Positions 1-6,446 are shown, counted from the stretch's first letter. The stretch: DNA of 23,828 nt from a virus (IMGVR_UViG_3300035187_000108:1-23828), one strand, 5' to 3'. Translations and numbers: made by a program. Notes: generated by a model not told the origin, from the letters alone.

Positions 1-276
1 AACCACAACATACTTGATGCGCTCAGCAAACTCTGGCTTACCGATGACTTCTTCAACATAGGCTGCATTGAACTGGGTCTTGAGATTGTGCAACCAAAGC
101 ACAACATCCCTGCCATCCTCGATGATTGCTGGCATCTTGGGTGTTAGTCCAGGCGCAATCATGCAGAGGTACTTATCAAGGTTGACCATGTGGGGTAGCA
201 CAAGTCGCTCCCAAGTTTTAGCCATGTACTCAGTGCCACCGTACACATCCTTGGCGTAGTTGAATGGCATCTCCAT
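1..276 (-). CDS. Glycosyltransferase-like protein, N-terminal part (runs off left edge)
   Basis: The first 92 codons are in the window; the gene continues past base 1. It begins MEMPFNYAKDVYGGTEYMAK, and the GGTE segment near residue 14 matches the glycine-rich start of GT-B fold (GT4-type) glycosyltransferases, which often begin with a GG(T/M)E loop near the sugar-nucleotide site. A later stretch (DGRDVVLWLHN, about residues 54-64) reads like the second Rossmann strand and loop of such enzymes. The ATG lies 2 bases after the stop of the upstream gene, with AGGA as a possible ribosome-binding site inside that gene's end. Similar genes occur in phages of aquatic bacteria, where they may modify DNA, virion or host surface glycans. 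The catalytic C-terminal half is not visible, so the family call is by eye and the substrate is unknown. Confidence 0.55.
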   Translation of the reverse strand, partial: MEMPFNYAKDVYGGTEYMAKTWERLVLPHMVNLDKYLCMIAPGLTPKMPAIIEDGRDVVLWLHNLKTQFNAAYVEEVIGKPEFAERIKYVVV

Positions 277-278
277 AG

Positions 279-710
279 TTATTCCTGCTTCAACTTTTCG
301 TCTAACGCACGGTCTGCATGGTCAAGCAACTCCATCGAGTTCTCTGCTACTTCCTTGAAGGACTCAGCGATGAACTTGAGTTGGGCTGCTATTCCCCGTT
401 TATCTTCTTCTCCACATCCACAGTCTGAGATGAGGTGGTCAGACATTTGGCTAACATAATCAGCGAACTGGATGGACTCCAGCCATACTGCGGAAGGGTC
501 ATAGACTTTTCTTGTCGCTTCATCAATATGTTCCACAAGAGATGGAAGTTCATTGAGTAGAGATTCCTTCATCTGTGCTGGCATCTCCGACTGCATCACT
601 GCTTCCATCATCATCTCTGGAGTAACTGACAGTGCCGACAGAAGAGAGTTCTGCCCACTCACTTTCGGAGAGTTCTTGGAACTTCCCCGTTTCTTTCTCC
701 TGCCAAACAT
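279..710 (-). CDS. Hypothetical protein, 143 aa, basic N-terminus and CxC motif
   Basis: I do not recognise this protein. It starts MFGRRKKRGSSK, a strongly basic N-terminus, followed by a mostly helical acidic body and a DCGCGEEDK segment (about residues 96-104) whose CxC could bind metal. I chose the ATG at 710 because GGAG stands 5 bases before it; an upstream in-frame start at 725 lacks such a site. The first 161 bases overlap the end of the preceding gene in another frame, which is unusually long for this tightly packed genome. A later start (Met codons near 614) would shorten the overlap but has no visible ribosome-binding site. It sits between replication genes and a glycosyltransferase-like gene. 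It is long, open and of natural composition, so it is probably real. Confidence 0.65.
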   Translation of the reverse strand: MFGRRKKRGSSKNSPKVSGQNSLLSALSVTPEMMMEAVMQSEMPAQMKESLLNELPSLVEHIDEATRKVYDPSAVWLESIQFADYVSQMSDHLISDCGCGEEDKRGIAAQLKFIAESFKEVAENSMELLDHADRALDEKLKQE

Positions 711-876
711 AGGTTCTCCAACCAATAGTCCATAGGTAGTTCTTTGGTGTAAACGATAAGTGGTGCTTCATGTCCTCGAGGAGAGGCTCTGTTGGTACTG
801 CAACATTTGTATCGTCATGCTTGGCGAGCATCTCGCCCGCGTTCTCGACAATCCTTAGTATGTACTTCTCACTCAT
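550..876 (-). CDS. Hypothetical protein, 108 aa
   Basis: Unrecognised protein starting MSEKYILRIVENAGEMLAKH. The ATG at 876 overlaps the stop of the ATPase gene in an ATGA junction, which favours it over the longer in-frame start at 927. The middle (NYLWTIGWRTYVWQEKETG, about residues 46-64) is tryptophan- and tyrosine-rich and looks like a folded domain. The last 30 residues are acidic, Ser/Asp-rich and probably disordered; that is the part whose DNA is also read in another frame by the next gene. Its place in the replication block suggests a DNA-metabolism accessory role, but nothing in the sequence shows a function. A frame change joining this gene to the next is a possible alternative. 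Confidence 0.65.
   Translation of the reverse strand: MSEKYILRIVENAGEMLAKHDDTNVAVPTEPLLEDMKHHLSFTPKNYLWTIGWRTYVWQEKETGKFQELSESEWAELSSVGTVSYSRDDDGSSDAVGDASTDEGISTQ
716..719 (-). promoter_or_regulatory. Ribosome-binding site deciding the start at 710
   Basis: On the minus strand GGAG lies 5 bases before the ATG at 710, inside the coding region of the upstream gene. It supports 710 as the start of the 143-residue protein and so supports a true overlap of coding frames. Confidence 0.5.
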
Positions 877-1652
877 GATTGCATCAAGTCCAATATCTGC
901 ATACTTGCAGGTTCGTAGGACAACCACACGGGCGAAGCGCCAGTGGCATCGGCTGGTCCGTATCTATTCTTGACAGCACACACACCCATGGATGCGATTT
1001 GTCCGTGCACTGTAAGTATCAGGCTCGGGGTCTGGGCGACCTTGCCATGCAGAGAACTGCGTGGAGGACAAGGGTTTCCAGGGACACCTTCGCTTGTATG
1101 ATGGCATACCACCACCGCTGCGCCAGTCTCTCGTGCCCACCACTTGAGTTCACGCATGAGGGTGCGAAGCCCGCCCCACTCATCCTGCCCATCAAGGGTG
1201 ACATCAACAGCGTTATCCAACACAATCAACTCGACATCCTTACCCAAGCGCTCGCGTGATGCGAGGATAGAATCCTCAACATCACGAAGCGTTGGTGCAG
1301 AATCAAACTCCCAGTAGATGTGGTCGGCAGAGCGAAGCATTTGCCCCGCCCATTCCCTATCACTTTCCATAAGAGGTTCGACTTCTCCTTGAGGCATGCC
1401 TGTAATCATCGCCAGCAAGCGCAAACTCATCGTGTGAGAGTGTGTATCTGCTGAGATATACAGTGTTGGGACGGATGCTCTGACAGCAAGCGAGAGCGCC
1501 AGTGTGGATTTACCAGCACCAGGCGGACCCGCAATCATGCTGACTTCGCCCCGTCTAAACGCTATCTGCTGCGCAGCCAGGGTGTGCCACACTGTTGGCA
1601 GTGTCGCTCCACCCTGAGATGCAGTTTTGATAGCGCGTGATAAGAGGCGCAT
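873..1652 (-). CDS. RecA/DnaB-like P-loop ATPase (probable replicative helicase)
   Basis: A 259-residue ATPase of the RecA fold. Walker A is GPPGAGKS at residues 42-49, and a Walker B-type strand ELIVLDN is at about 141-147. The segment VVCHHTSEG (about 181-189) sits where DnaB- and RepA-like helicases place their gamma-phosphate sensor strand. The protein is essentially one ATPase core: there is no primase-binding N-terminal domain of classical DnaB, so it may be a minimal phage hexameric helicase or a RecA-like recombinase. The ATG is 3 bases after the upstream stop. It lies downstream of a Cas4-like nuclease and a zinc-binding protein, consistent with a phage replication or recombination module. 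Helicase is more likely than recombinase from the H-x-S-E-G segment and late KNRYGP motif, but this is not decisive. Confidence 0.75.
   Translation of the reverse strand: MRLLSRAIKTASQGGATLPTVWHTLAAQQIAFRRGEVSMIAGPPGAGKSTLALSLAVRASVPTLYISADTHSHTMSLRLLAMITGMPQGEVEPLMESDREWAGQMLRSADHIYWEFDSAPTLRDVEDSILASRERLGKDVELIVLDNAVDVTLDGQDEWGGLRTLMRELKWWARETGAAVVVCHHTSEGVPGNPCPPRSSLHGKVAQTPSLILTVHGQIASMGVCAVKNRYGPADATGASPVWLSYEPASMQILDLMQS
1553..1560. repeat. Dispersed octamer GTCTAAAC, site 1
   Basis: In the ATPase gene, reading A-F-R-R on the coding strand. First of ten sites of this 8-base word in the window. Confidence 0.55.
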
Positions 1653-1655
1653 GGG

Positions 1656-2078
1656 TTATGCGTTCTGCCTGTTCTTACAAGCCTGAGCCTGTGGGCGTGG
1701 GCATGCGTAGAAGGCACGGTATGGCTTGCCGGTTGACTTGCTGATACCTGCTTGAACGAAGCGCATTTCACCCGCACCGCATGTGCACTGAGGCACGCCG
1801 GTTGCTGGTGATGGTGGAGTTGGTGCGTAGTTGTGCGCTGGTGGTGCTGGTGGTTGTACTGGTTGTGCACCTGGGAAGGCTTGAGTAACAACTTCAACTG
1901 CCTTGTTGGTGGTTGCCATGCCTTCGGTTGTCTGCTCAAGGTCAAGCAGGGTAGCGAGGCGAAGGGTGATACCGTCAATAAGAACATCAAGTTCTTCGGG
2001 TGTGTTAGCGCGTAGGTTTATCAACATCCCATCGCGCTTGGTTTTCCAGTTGATTTGGATGGCTGAGTTCTCACTCAT
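1656..2078 (-). CDS. Zinc-ribbon-like protein, possible ssDNA-binding accessory
   Basis: A 140-residue protein in three parts: a small alpha/beta N-terminal domain (residues 1-50), a disordered proline-rich linker (about 66-96) and a C-terminal metal-binding segment with Cys98, Cys100, Cys126 and Cys134 around an RAFYAC strand. The four cysteines suggest a zinc ribbon like those on topoisomerase tails and other DNA-binding proteins. It overlaps the end of the nuclease gene by 8 bases and is followed after 3 bases by the ATPase gene, so the three are probably co-transcribed and co-function in DNA processing. The name ssDNA-binding is inference from context; no OB-fold is evident by eye. Confidence 0.6.
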   Translation of the reverse strand: MSENSAIQINWKTKRDGMLINLRANTPEELDVLIDGITLRLATLLDLEQTTEGMATTNKAVEVVTQAFPGAQPVQPPAPPAHNYAPTPPSPATGVPQCTCGAGEMRFVQAGISKSTGKPYRAFYACPRPQAQACKNRQNA

Positions 2079-2916
2079 TGTTGTCTCCTAGTTCGGGGTA
2101 AAGGTATGAGTCTTTTCCTTTGACTGCGTAGCATGCGTGGTTGACTGAACATGTCCCGCACAGGAAGCCTGGTTGTGGGATGAAGATGTTGTTATCAACT
2201 GCAATCTTGAAGCCCTTGACTTGGCTTGCCAAGCGTGGCTCGGTGTAGTGCGAGAGGTCAGTAGGCTCGGTCAGTTCGCCTGTCCTTGCCATGAAGTAAG
2301 CACCCTTTGATGGGCGCACACCCCACAACTTCTCGCATAGCACGGCGTAGGTACCCAACTGGGTGCTTGCTACTGGTGCCTTTGTGGATGTTTTGATGTC
2401 GATGACAACGAGTTCACCTTGCGGTGACACCATGAGCCTGTCAAGAAAGCCCCGTATGGGCACGCCCCCGACCTCGGCACTGAGTTCTGTTTCGATAGCA
2501 ACATCGCCGGTGGGTGTCTGGTAAGGGACATACCCGCTGACATCTCGCCATTGAATCCAGAAGTCAACCATCTTCGGTCCATTGTCTAACCACCAAGAAG
2601 CATCCTCCTTGTTGGGATACTGCTTGCTTGCCCTACCGCCTGAACGGAATGGCATGCCGTTGTTGTCCTTCTCGAAGTTCACATTCCATCGAGCAGTAAA
2701 TACTGCTGTCGGGTCAAAAGAACCACGAAGGTCAGGCAATGTTGTGTCATATATTTCGGTAGCCTCATGTACCGCCTTGCCACCTACAAGCCAGTAGGAT
2801 GGGTTCTGAGGTACATTCTGGATACGGGTAAGGTAATACGACCAACCGCAGTTGAGCCATGTGGACATGGCGCTGTGGCTGATGTATGGCTTACCAGTCT
2901 TTGCTTCAAGTGACAT
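2071..2916 (-). CDS. PD-(D/E)XK exonuclease, Cas4/RecB-like, with probable 4Fe-4S cluster
   Basis: A 281-residue nuclease with the Cas4/RecB order of motifs: His50-Glu51 after a GGKAVH helix, Asp159 in GFLDRL, Asp173-x-Lys175 in VIDIKT, and Gln186 in QLGTY. Four cysteines are placed as in Cas4 and AddB iron-sulfur nucleases: Cys23 in the N-terminal helix and Cys253, Cys256, Cys262 near the C-terminus. It probably degrades DNA ends for recombination or replication. I chose the ATG at 2916 because AAAGGA precedes it by about 7 bases; the longer in-frame reading begins at a TTG at 2931. It is the first gene of the left minus-strand operon, behind a divergent promoter region and a 9-base-pair dyad. 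There is no cas1 or CRISPR nearby, so this is the phage-type solo Cas4-like protein. Confidence 0.85.
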   Translation of the reverse strand: MSLEAKTGKPYISHSAMSTWLNCGWSYYLTRIQNVPQNPSYWLVGGKAVHEATEIYDTTLPDLRGSFDPTAVFTARWNVNFEKDNNGMPFRSGGRASKQYPNKEDASWWLDNGPKMVDFWIQWRDVSGYVPYQTPTGDVAIETELSAEVGGVPIRGFLDRLMVSPQGELVVIDIKTSTKAPVASTQLGTYAVLCEKLWGVRPSKGAYFMARTGELTEPTDLSHYTEPRLASQVKGFKIAVDNNIFIPQPGFLCGTCSVNHACYAVKGKDSYLYPELGDNNE

Positions 2917-2930
2917 ATCGTTTCCTTTCA

Positions 2931-2963
2931 ATAGAGGAGTTTACTACACAATGTCTCCTCTAT
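2931..2963 (-). promoter_or_regulatory. Perfect 9-bp inverted repeat in the leader of the nuclease operon
   Basis: ATAGAGGAG at 2931-2939 and CTCCTCTAT at 2955-2963 form a perfect dyad with a 15-base spacer. In a transcript from the minus strand it would be a hairpin ending 14 bases before the ATG, leaving the AAAGGA ribosome-binding site free. It could be an operator or a leader hairpin. There is no U-tract, so it is not a simple terminator. Confidence 0.55.
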
Positions 2964-2991
2964 CCTGCGACACGCCGATAGAATTACACCC

Positions 2992-3020
2992 ATGTTATTC
3001 AGGTCTAAAGTCAGTATAAT
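2992..3020 (+). promoter_or_regulatory. Candidate promoter of the plus-strand island
   Basis: A perfect TATAAT -10 box lies at 3015-3020, 26 bases before the start at 3047. The hexamer 17 bases upstream (ATGTTA, 2992-2997) matches the -35 consensus in only three positions, so activity may depend on a phage or host activator. A GTTC-N4-GAAC dyad at 3024-3035 sits where transcription would begin and could be an operator. Confidence 0.4.
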
Positions 3021-3042
3021 CCTGTTCGTGAGAACGGGTAAA
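3013..3042 (-). promoter_or_regulatory. Candidate promoter of the nuclease-helicase operon
   Basis: On the minus strand TTTACC (3042-3037) and TATACT (3018-3013) are separated by 18 bases, a good sigma-70-type match. The -10 box overlaps the -10 box of the plus-strand promoter, so the two promoters would compete. A transcript would have a leader of about 90 bases containing the dyad at 2931-2963. Confidence 0.4.
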
Positions 3043-3046
3043 GTGT

Positions 3047-3265
3047 ATGCGTAGGCGCAAGCCGGAGCATACTACGGCTCAGCAAAAGCCTGATTATAGA
3101 GGCTTGCCTACGCATGTGTGCCCTTGTGGGTGTTTCATAATGAAAGTGTCGTGTGTATTTGAGGAAGGCTCAGTAGTATTTTATTTGCTTGATGCAGAGT
3201 GCTATGAATGTGGCGCACTGCTAACCGCCCCGACCCCGATTGATGATGACTATGCCGATATATGA
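3047..3265 (+). CDS. Small cysteine-rich (zinc-ribbon-like) protein
   Basis: A 72-residue protein with Cys25, Cys27, Cys29 (CPCGC) and a C-terminal CYEC pair (Cys52, Cys55), spaced as in a small zinc ribbon with beta strands between the knuckles (MKVSCVFEEGSVVFYLLD). The N-terminus is basic (MRRRK). It is one of only two genes on the plus strand, starts about 26 bases after a TATAAT box, and overlaps the next gene by 14 bases, so the two are probably translated together. A transcription-factor or DNA-binding role is possible but unproven; no family name is certain. The ribosome-binding site is weak (GGGTAAAG). Confidence 0.65.
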   Translation: MRRRKPEHTTAQQKPDYRGLPTHVCPCGCFIMKVSCVFEEGSVVFYLLDAECYECGALLTAPTPIDDDYADI

Positions 3266-3422
3266 GTTCAAGTGTTTGATATGCAATGCCCAGTATGAAG
3301 TCATGCGTGAGGTGGGCGAAGATAGACAGCCCGTATGTTGTGGCATATCCATGGAACGGGTATGGAACGCGCCCGCTATTCATTTCAAGGGTTCTGGATT
3401 TTACAAGACCGACAACCGGTAA
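3252..3422 (+). CDS. FmdB-like zinc-ribbon protein
   Basis: A 56-residue protein beginning MPIYEFKCLIC, the hallmark of the FmdB putative regulatory protein family, with zinc ligands Cys8, Cys11 and a second knuckle Cys29-Cys30 (VCCG). The C-terminal segment AIHFKGSGFYKTD is also typical of the family. I chose the ATG at 3252, which gives the usual family N-terminus, over an upstream TTG at 3240. It overlaps the preceding small cysteine-rich gene by 14 bases. FmdB-like proteins are common in phages and bacteria; their biochemical role is poorly defined and a regulatory or nucleic-acid-binding function is assumed. Transcription would end at the terminator at about 3485-3520. Confidence 0.85.
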   Translation: MPIYEFKCLICNAQYEVMREVGEDRQPVCCGISMERVWNAPAIHFKGSGFYKTDNR

Positions 3423-3473
3423 TAAGATTCCGTTGCTGGCATAGCGGGGAAACTATGCTAGTGGGGAAGAAAA

Positions 3474-3526
3474 CAAAAAAAAAGCCCCCGCCTTTCAAGA
3501 TTTCTCTTGAGAAGCGGGGGTCTTTT
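3474..3526. terminator. Bidirectional rho-independent terminator
   Basis: CCCCCGC (3485-3491) pairs with GCGGGGG (3514-3520), and inside them TCAAGA (3495-3500) pairs with TCTTGA (3505-3510) around a 4-base loop. A run of A residues at 3475-3483 gives a U-tract for minus-strand transcripts, and TCTTTT at 3521-3526 gives one for the plus strand. It lies between the convergent holin-like gene and FmdB-like gene, as expected for a shared terminator. Confidence 0.9.
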
Positions 3527-3529
3527 ACT

Positions 3530-3537
3530 GTCTAAAC
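3530..3537. repeat. Dispersed octamer GTCTAAAC, site 2
   Basis: Non-coding copy between the bidirectional terminator and the stop of the holin-like gene. Confidence 0.55.
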
Positions 3538-3542
3538 AGGAG

Positions 3543-3725
3543 TTACTTTACTCTACCGAACTCCGGAGCAGATGGGTCTAGCCACTTGAGGACTGGACCA
3601 AGGAAGCCAGCGAGCGCTGCGAATCCCAATACTTTGAGGTCAGTCTCACCAGCGAGGTAGAGCGCAATAGCAGATGCTGCTGCAGCGCGGAACCATGTTA
3701 GCGATACTTGCTTGAGTGCTTCCAT
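3543..3725 (-). CDS. Holin-like small membrane protein
   Basis: A 60-residue protein with two hydrophobic stretches (about residues 12-25 and 31-48) and a short C-terminal tail KWLDPSAPEFGRVK; endings of the form R/KW(L)-x-P-x-x-x-x-FGRG are common in small phage holins. It would form holes in the cytoplasmic membrane that release the endolysin. The ATG directly follows the TAA of the endolysin gene (TAAATG) with AAAGG as ribosome-binding site inside it. It is the last gene before the bidirectional terminator. The holin call rests on size, topology and position. Confidence 0.75.
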   Translation of the reverse strand: MEALKQVSLTWFRAAAASAIALYLAGETDLKVLGFAALAGFLGPVLKWLDPSAPEFGRVK

Positions 3726-4220
3726 TTACTTACCTTTCTTCTTGGTCTTGCGAACAGGCTTGGCTTCTACCTTTGCGGGTTTCTTCCTGCGTGGTGTGCT
3801 CAGTTCAGCAACCACCCTGCCTGCAAGTTTTGCCTCGTTTATCCACGGGAACCAGGGACGGGTGTTGCTTGCGTGCTCTGGTTTGATGGAGATGTGGAGG
3901 TGTTTGTCGTGAGGATTCTTACCAGTGTACTTTCTTTCTCCACGCCGTTTAGACCAAATCTTTCCGTTGAAGATGAGATAGTCAACTCGGTTGTCTCCTT
4001 GGAGATTCTTATAGATTTCCTTACAGTCGATACCGTGCTTAGGGTCATGGGTCAAATCTACCGCAAGTCCCGTGTTGTGGTCTGAGTTAGGATTTTGTCT
4101 GAAATGAGCAGTGGAAGGGAGCAACCCGTCTGATGCCTTCTTGCGCAGGGGTGCAATCGCAGTCGCTTGGCGTAGCACGGCAATCGCAGCAGGGCTGGCA
4201 ACTTTGGCAAGGGGTTTCAT
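3726..4220 (-). CDS. Endolysin, M15-type peptidase
   Basis: A 164-residue zinc peptidase of the M15 (D-Ala-D-Ala carboxypeptidase/VanY-like) type. The signature is SDHNTGLAVDLTHD, giving zinc ligands His48 and Asp55 with the usual six-residue spacing, and HDKHLHISI, giving His107 and/or His109. It should cleave peptide bonds in host peptidoglycan at lysis. The last 30 residues are a basic Lys/Pro/Ala tail (KKPAKVEAKPVRKTKKKGK) that may bind the wall or be disordered. There is no clear signal peptide, so release would need a holin, and holin-like genes lie on both sides. It is short for an endolysin: one catalytic domain, no recognisable wall-binding repeat. Confidence 0.85.
   Translation of the reverse strand: MKPLAKVASPAAIAVLRQATAIAPLRKKASDGLLPSTAHFRQNPNSDHNTGLAVDLTHDPKHGIDCKEIYKNLQGDNRVDYLIFNGKIWSKRRGERKYTGKNPHDKHLHISIKPEHASNTRPWFPWINEAKLAGRVVAELSTPRRKKPAKVEAKPVRKTKKKGK
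3947..3954. repeat. Dispersed octamer GTTTAGAC, site 3
   Basis: In the endolysin gene, reading W-S-K-R. Confidence 0.55.
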
Positions 4221-4226
4221 CGTGCA

Positions 4227-4430
4227 TCACTTCCTCAATACTTCTTTGACAAGTTCGGTTAGAATGTCCACCTTCTGCTCAAGGTGGTTGACTTTATCTT
4301 TCAGGCTGTTCCCTCCATTGGGTTTGAGTTCTGATAGATAGTGTTTAGTCAGATGCTTGACTCCCATAGCAGCAGCGCCAACGAGAGTGGTTACGGATAC
4401 GGCTAAGGCAGCCCAATCAGCAGGTGACAT
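4227..4430 (-). CDS. Small membrane protein with coiled coil (second lysis-cassette protein)
   Basis: A 67-residue protein with one hydrophobic N-terminal segment (about residues 7-24), then a segment LKPNGGNSLKDKVNHLEQKV leading into a C-terminal helix with heptad-like spacing. Proteins with one membrane segment, an NGG-SLKD motif and a short coiled coil are common beside endolysins in actinobacteriophages (DUF2746-like). It could be a second holin or an antiholin-like regulator. It lies 6 bases before the endolysin gene and 18 bases after the minor tail gene. Confidence 0.65.
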   Translation of the reverse strand: MSPADWAALAVSVTTLVGAAAMGVKHLTKHYLSELKPNGGNSLKDKVNHLEQKVDILTELVKEVLRK

Positions 4431-4444
4431 TTGCGGTTTTCCCT

Positions 4445-4459
4445 TTGTTTAGACAACGG
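4445..4459. repeat. Dispersed octamer, site 4, within a 15-base repeat
   Basis: TTGTTTAGACAACGG covers the stop codon of the 656-residue tail gene. The same 15 bases occur at 10573-10587. TTGT and ACAA form an inverted pair around the core. Confidence 0.65.
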
Positions 4460-6419
4460 TTCGAGCGATTACTTGGATGATTCCACCATAGCCAGAGAAG
4501 TTGGCGTTAGGTGGTGTGGTGCGGGTAAAGGTTACCTGCTCCACCACTGCTTCGGTGGGTTCACCACCGGCAGTGAAATCTTGGATGACGACAGACTCAC
4601 CAAGTCCTTCGAGTTGTTCGAGTTGCTGTAAGCGGGCGAGCGCATAGCCCTCGAATCCAATCATCTGCCTGTTTCGGTCAGTCTCTTTATCGAAGCAGAA
4701 AATAGGAATTTGTAGCACGCGAGCACGGGTAGGAGTAGGCAGAGCCTTGACAGAATACCCAAGCATCGTAGCGCCAGTAGTAGCAGTCGTGTCGTTGCGG
4801 TTGAGGCGGAATGTAAACTGCGCATCAGGGTTGACATCGCCAAAAACCGAGCCAAGGTCGTAGTCATATATCTCGCTCGTTCCCTGGAACACGGTCTTGA
4901 ATGATTCATTGACACCATCTACGGTCCTGAAAATATCAATGTCGCCTTGCAATGTTCCATTGAATCTAATCTTGAGGCGCTTCCATGATTTGTTCTCGAA
5001 GGTATCAAAGCGGATAAGGCTGATTCTCAGTTCGCCAGATTCCACTAACTCGGTGGCAGACTCAACGAATAAACCATCGCCGTTTACACAGAAGGCAGCA
5101 CGACCATCAGAGAGATGGGCTACTCCTTCTACCTTACCACTGGCTGCTTCGGCATAGACGAAGGTGGAGTAGGCATAGCCACCATCAGAGAGTGGCTGAC
5201 CGAGGTTGATTTTGTAAATGCCCGAGTACCCACCGATACCGCTATCCACGCCAGCGTAAACGAATGAGCCGAAAGCGCTCATCTTGTACACGCCGAGGGA
5301 AGTCTCAAACACAAGCGGTCCATAGGACAAGTCACCGTTGTCGTTGGAGATAGCCACACGCACACCACGGCTCGTTCCAAGGATGACGAATGTTCCAAGG
5401 TAGCCAAGTAATCCAGTGATTGTCTCACCACCTGGAAGGGTTATGATGCTAGTCATTGTGTTGAGCGTGCCATCATCAGCAACGGTTATCTTGAACACAT
5501 TGCCCTGGTTACCAGAGAACCCACCCACATAGATGGCTGCGCCACCTTCTGCCACCGACCTGAATGTGTAGGACTTAGGAAGGGTTGTGCTTCCGTTTAT
5601 CGGGGTAAGTGTGCTGAGGTTGATGGATGAACCAGTGTTGATATTCAATTCATAAACATAAGGATTTTTATTGGTGTCGTGATAGGCAAGGATAAAGCGG
5701 TTCTTTACATAACCGATGGTTGCTTCCACAGCATTTGCTGAGTTGATTGCATAGTCTTGGTGCAATGATGGGCTGGTGTCATCGAAGGAGTATCTATAAA
5801 CCTTGGTTGGAGTAACAAGCATCAAGTCATTACCACCCATAGTGCAGGCAATAATGTTTTCAGTTATGGTTCCACTGTTTACAATGGTTGTCTCTGCACC
5901 ATCGCTTGCCCTAATACGAAGGACACGGATGGCTTCGGATGATGAGTACTTGACAAGAATGAGGTACTCAACCCCGTTGATAACGGTGCTGAACACCCTG
6001 CCATCGCCAGTCATAGCCTCTTGCAGTACTGTTTTCCTTATCAGTGAAATCTGTCCAGGAGTCCATGGGTCTATGCCAACGGATGTCTCATACTGGAAGC
6101 GGACTTCCTCGATGTTACCGGAGATGGGTTCTTGGTACTTATTGCCAGCGCCATAGTGGAAAGATGACTGGCTTCTAATCCAGTAGCCAGAGCCTGAAAG
6201 GGACTGCTCGCCTGGGTCACGGGAGTTATCGAAGCGCTGTGTGCGGAACTCAGCCGTCTGTCTACGGTATGGGGTGTTATCCGTAACAGCATAGATAAAC
6301 GGTAGCGAGCCGATAGCCACATCGAACTTGTATGTGGTGGGGTCATAGTAAGCGGAGGCACGACCTGAAAGGTCTATGACCACGCGTTCGGAAATATCCG
6401 GTGCTCTGCTCTCTGACAT
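4449..6419 (-). CDS. Minor tail protein, 656 aa, beta-propeller-like centre
   Basis: A large virion protein, probably part of the tail tip or a spike. The N-terminus (residues 1-110) ends in DPWTPGQISLIRK; the centre (about 110-450) contains repeated short beta units (for example VFSTVINGVEYLILVKY, RVAISNDNGDL, AAFCVNGDGLFVES) suggesting a beta-propeller. A jelly-roll-like segment follows (about 470-560), then a C-terminal domain from IPIFCFDKETDRNRQ onward with a helix rich in Leu/Gln. GGGAG precedes the ATG by 4 bases. The stop codon lies within one of the GTCTAAAC octamers. No enzymatic motif was recognised. Its position between tail-fibre genes and the lysis cassette fits the role. Confidence 0.7.
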   Translation of the reverse strand: MSESRAPDISERVVIDLSGRASAYYDPTTYKFDVAIGSLPFIYAVTDNTPYRRQTAEFRTQRFDNSRDPGEQSLSGSGYWIRSQSSFHYGAGNKYQEPISGNIEEVRFQYETSVGIDPWTPGQISLIRKTVLQEAMTGDGRVFSTVINGVEYLILVKYSSSEAIRVLRIRASDGAETTIVNSGTITENIIACTMGGNDLMLVTPTKVYRYSFDDTSPSLHQDYAINSANAVEATIGYVKNRFILAYHDTNKNPYVYELNINTGSSINLSTLTPINGSTTLPKSYTFRSVAEGGAAIYVGGFSGNQGNVFKITVADDGTLNTMTSIITLPGGETITGLLGYLGTFVILGTSRGVRVAISNDNGDLSYGPLVFETSLGVYKMSAFGSFVYAGVDSGIGGYSGIYKINLGQPLSDGGYAYSTFVYAEAASGKVEGVAHLSDGRAAFCVNGDGLFVESATELVESGELRISLIRFDTFENKSWKRLKIRFNGTLQGDIDIFRTVDGVNESFKTVFQGTSEIYDYDLGSVFGDVNPDAQFTFRLNRNDTTATTGATMLGYSVKALPTPTRARVLQIPIFCFDKETDRNRQMIGFEGYALARLQQLEQLEGLGESVVIQDFTAGGEPTEAVVEQVTFTRTTPPNANFSGYGGIIQVIARTVV

Positions 6420-6446
6420 GCTTCTCCCGCTTCAAGACTTGAGTGT

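Noticed and set aside
2071-2916. Part of a CRISPR adaptation module (Cas4)
   Set aside because: No cas1, cas2 or repeat array is present; solo Cas4-like nucleases are common in phages.
3024-3035. GTTC-N4-GAAC dyad as an SOS (LexA) box
   Set aside because: The actinobacterial/Firmicute SOS box is GAAC-N4-GTTC; here the half-sites are reversed. Kept only as a possible operator.
3135-3383. 82-codon minus-strand frame across the zinc-ribbon island
   Set aside because: Antisense to two genes with clear zinc-knuckle motifs; His/Ser-rich and lacking a ribosome-binding site.
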